The translations under genes were made by a program, and so were the position numbers. Shown here one piece after another: positions 62,132 to 64,000 of a stretch of 64,000 nt of DNA. The notes under the pieces were generated by a model. It was not told the origin of the DNA. It ran no database searches and saw only the letters and a program-made list of their open reading frames with translations. The DNA is taken from NCBI GenBank assembly GCA_030068145.1, contig JAPJBO010000067.1:62001-126000 (forward strand). Direction: 5' to 3'. Origin of the DNA: Diplonema papillatum. Lineage: Eukaryota; Euglenozoa; Diplonemea; Diplonemida; Diplonemidae. The stretch's first letter is position 1, and each line of letters starts with the position of its first letter.

Positions 62132-63125
62132 ATGCAGAGGTGGCAGAAGCCGCATCCCTATGCCAGGGGTGCGCAACGGTTGGATGGCCGGGGCACGTTG
62201 ATCCCGCGCAAGGTGCAGGCCGCGCTGCAGGAGGCGCCGCTGTACCCGCCGCTGATATTGCCGGCCGGCGGCCCCTGCGTCGACGGCGAAGCCGTCGCGA
62301 TCGAGAACCAGACCGGGTGCGAGGAGTGCGCGATATTCTACACCACCGACGGCAGCACCCCCACCATCCACTCCGCCGTCTACCGCGGACCCTTCCGCAT
62401 CCACCCGCCGCACCCCCCGCAGGCGGCGGTACGGGCGGTCAGCGCGGCTTCAGTGGCACGGGTGAGCGAGCCGGCGACCGAAATTTTTCGGTTCACGAAT
62501 TTGCTCCCGTCGCGTGTGGATAGAACCACGTCTGTAACAGATCCCAGCCCGCGGACCCCCCCGGCTGACCGGCATCTGTCGGACACGGCTTCGAGCCCTG
62601 TCAACGACGGCGGCGGTCGGCGGCCGCCGTTTGCCTCGCAGCACCAGGCGCCGGAGGTGACCGTCGCCACCACCACAGCCCCTCCAGCCATCGTCGCCAC
62701 CTGCGAGCCGGTGACGGGCGGCGCGCCGCTGCGCGTGTTCTACAGGCTGGACAGGGGGTCATGGACCCCGCTCCCTGCCTCCGGGCAACTGACCCTCGCC
62801 CTCGACGAGGAGCCGCATATGTACTCGTTCATCGCGTCGGAAGCGGCGGACGCCGCGGCTGTGGAGCCGTCGAAGTCGAGTGTGTCGTACTTGTACGTGC
62901 CGGTGAAGCCCCGCTGGACAGGGGCCGTCGACATCACCTTCGTGCTCGACCAGGCGGTGAAGTGGCTCTGGGAAGTGTACAGCCGGATTCCGCTGATCCG
63001 TGACCAGTGGCAGCGGTTCGGGTTTTCGGCCGAAGTCTTCGACCTGCTCCAGTGCGTGAACAAGCTCGAGTCGGCGCTATTCCTCGCCCTCTGCCACCTG
63101 AGCCCGGGCAAGGTCGTGTACGAAG
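62132..63125 (+). CDS. Protein with chitobiase/beta-hexosaminidase C-terminal-like domain, 3'-partial
   Basis: The exon runs from the shared GCGCATGCAG, where ATG 62132 gives MQRWQKPHPYARGAQRLDGR, to GTGTACGAAG|GTGTGT at 63126, giving 331 codons plus one base. Residues ~55-110 read CAIFYTTDGSTPTIHSAVYR, GPFRI, then VRAVSAASVARVSEP, the pattern of CHB_HEX_C domains (Y-T-x-D-G-S-x-P, then Y-x-G-P-F). A Pro/Thr/Ser linker follows. A second, weaker repeat may lie at ~190-260 (RVFYRLDRGSW). The last part is helical (LWEVYSRIPLIRDQWQRFGF, LDQAVKWL). Such domains are beta-sandwich add-ons in sugar-active and other proteins; catalytic parts are not seen. The next intron holds a family 3 MITE, and later exons are beyond the window or unidentified. 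Confidence 0.7.
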
Positions 63126-63165
63126 GTGTGTATTTCAGCCGGCCTGTACTGTGCAGTGTTTGTAT

Positions 63166-63343
63166 GAGCCGGTCCATCCCCTCTTGATAGACCGTGATAA
63201 ACCGAAAAATACAGCACCGGGCAATTCCATGCAGCTCTAGGGACTAGGGATGGACCTGATAGACCGTGGTGGACCGTGATTCACTGTGATAAACAGCGGC
63301 AGGCACTTCGATGCAGTTTCAAGAGATAGGGACGGACCGGCTC
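63166..63343. mobile_element. Family 3 MITE with TTGTA target duplication, intronic
   Basis: TGAGCCGGTCCATCCCC to GGACGGACCGGCTCA, flanked on both sides by TTGTA. It sits 40 bp inside the intron of the chitobiase-like gene. A further partial left end is at 63898. Confidence 0.88.
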
Positions 63344-63570
63344 ATTGTATCACAGCAAGTAGATGCATAGCACCCACGCAAGGTGGCCAACACGCTTCGA
63401 AAATCTACAAAGGGGCAAAAAGCGAACGTTCCTCAAAACAACTCCACTCGAGAAGTTTCGAAAGATTTCGGCTTGCGGAGAATCTTTCCCTTTTAAGAAC
63501 CTGCTGTATGACGGTGGCACCAGCTTCTTATGAAGTGAGGAGACCGGAAACTCCCCAAGGAGTTTCAGCT

Positions 63571-63862
63571 TAGTGTGAGCTTGAAAGGAAATGCTCGACG
63601 ATGCTGCCCGACAAAGAACAGAAGGGATCCAAAGTGCTGTATCTACCGACCACGTGTTGAACGGACGTGAGGTCATGCGGGTCTACCCCTACACGACAAA
63701 TCACACAAACTCAACAGGTCAAAGTCCTGAGTGAGAAAGCAACACACGGTGGTGTAAGCGAAGAACAAATCAGATTGTGTTTGTATTGTATTCGCCCCTT
63801 ACCTCTATATCTCCTCCCTTCCATTCGGAATCGAAGCAGCTACGTCGAGTATTTTCATTTCG
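63571..63862. mobile_element. Family B MITE, full copy
   Basis: GAAAGGAAATGCTCGACGAT to CAGCTACGTCGAGTATTTTC. TTTCAGCTTAGTGTGAG occurs at 63562 and again at 63935 outside it. Confidence 0.85.
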
Positions 63863-64000
63863 TATAAAGTAAACCCTGCTTTCTCGCAGGATTTACGGAG
63901 CCGGTCCACCCCTGACTGCTGATAGACTCAGATGTTTCAGCTTAGTGTGAGTTTGATCAAAGTAGCATCAAGGCAGCCCTTACAAAGACCAGCCACAGTC

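Overview
This is nuclear DNA from a eukaryote, most likely a unicellular protist or alga with a repeat-rich, gene-sparse genome. The window opens inside the 3' end of a cytosolic 18S rRNA gene. Its protein genes carry GT-AG introns, and most of the rest is non-coding repeat, including terminal-inverted-repeat (TIR) elements, satellites and minisatellites. I cannot name the lineage. The 18S tail is divergent and matches no group I can recall with certainty. An ARL2BP homologue and a GCP4 homologue would suit a cell with microtubule arrays and probably flagella (inference). No prokaryotic feature was seen.

Five protein genes are recognisable, and three of them only emerge after splicing by eye. 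They are a YTH-domain m6A reader fragment with a duplicated last exon (6.2-7.4 kb, +), a membrane-anchored prolyl 4-hydroxylase in two exons (11.5-13.1 kb, +), gamma-tubulin complex component 4 in one exon with a broken 5' duplicate upstream (14.6-17.2 kb, +), a four-exon ARL2-binding protein (22.9-25.2 kb, +), and a protein with a chitobiase C-terminal-like domain preceded by two broken partial copies (61.0-63.1 kb, +, running off the window). Most recognised introns end in CGCAG. About a dozen further coding-like stretches are listed at low confidence as hypothetical or orphan exons.

Layout: 0-1.1 kb rRNA end, G-rich spacer and a minisatellite; 1.3-6.2 kb dispersed elements, including four (GGAAAC)n elements; 6.2-17.2 kb genes; 17.4-22.1 kb repeats ending in a 2-kb satellite with a 1,032-bp higher-order period; 22.9-25.2 kb ARL2BP; 25.4-32.2 kb repeats with an 18S fragment inside a satellite; 32.3-34.3 kb a DNA transposon nested in a MITE-like element; 34.5-46.0 kb MITE-like families, a 370-bp near-perfect inverted repeat and a 1.1-kb minisatellite; 46.3-52.7 kb hypothetical genes, a 223-bp CA tract and a 28S rRNA fragment; 52.7-60.7 kb repeats; 60.9-63.1 kb the chitobiase-like gene and its copies.

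The recognised genes do not form a pathway or operon. The most striking non-gene signals are a dispersed ~55-bp TATA-like module present at about fifteen places, the scattered rRNA pieces, the nested transposon with an empty site in the same window, and the duplicated YTH exon.
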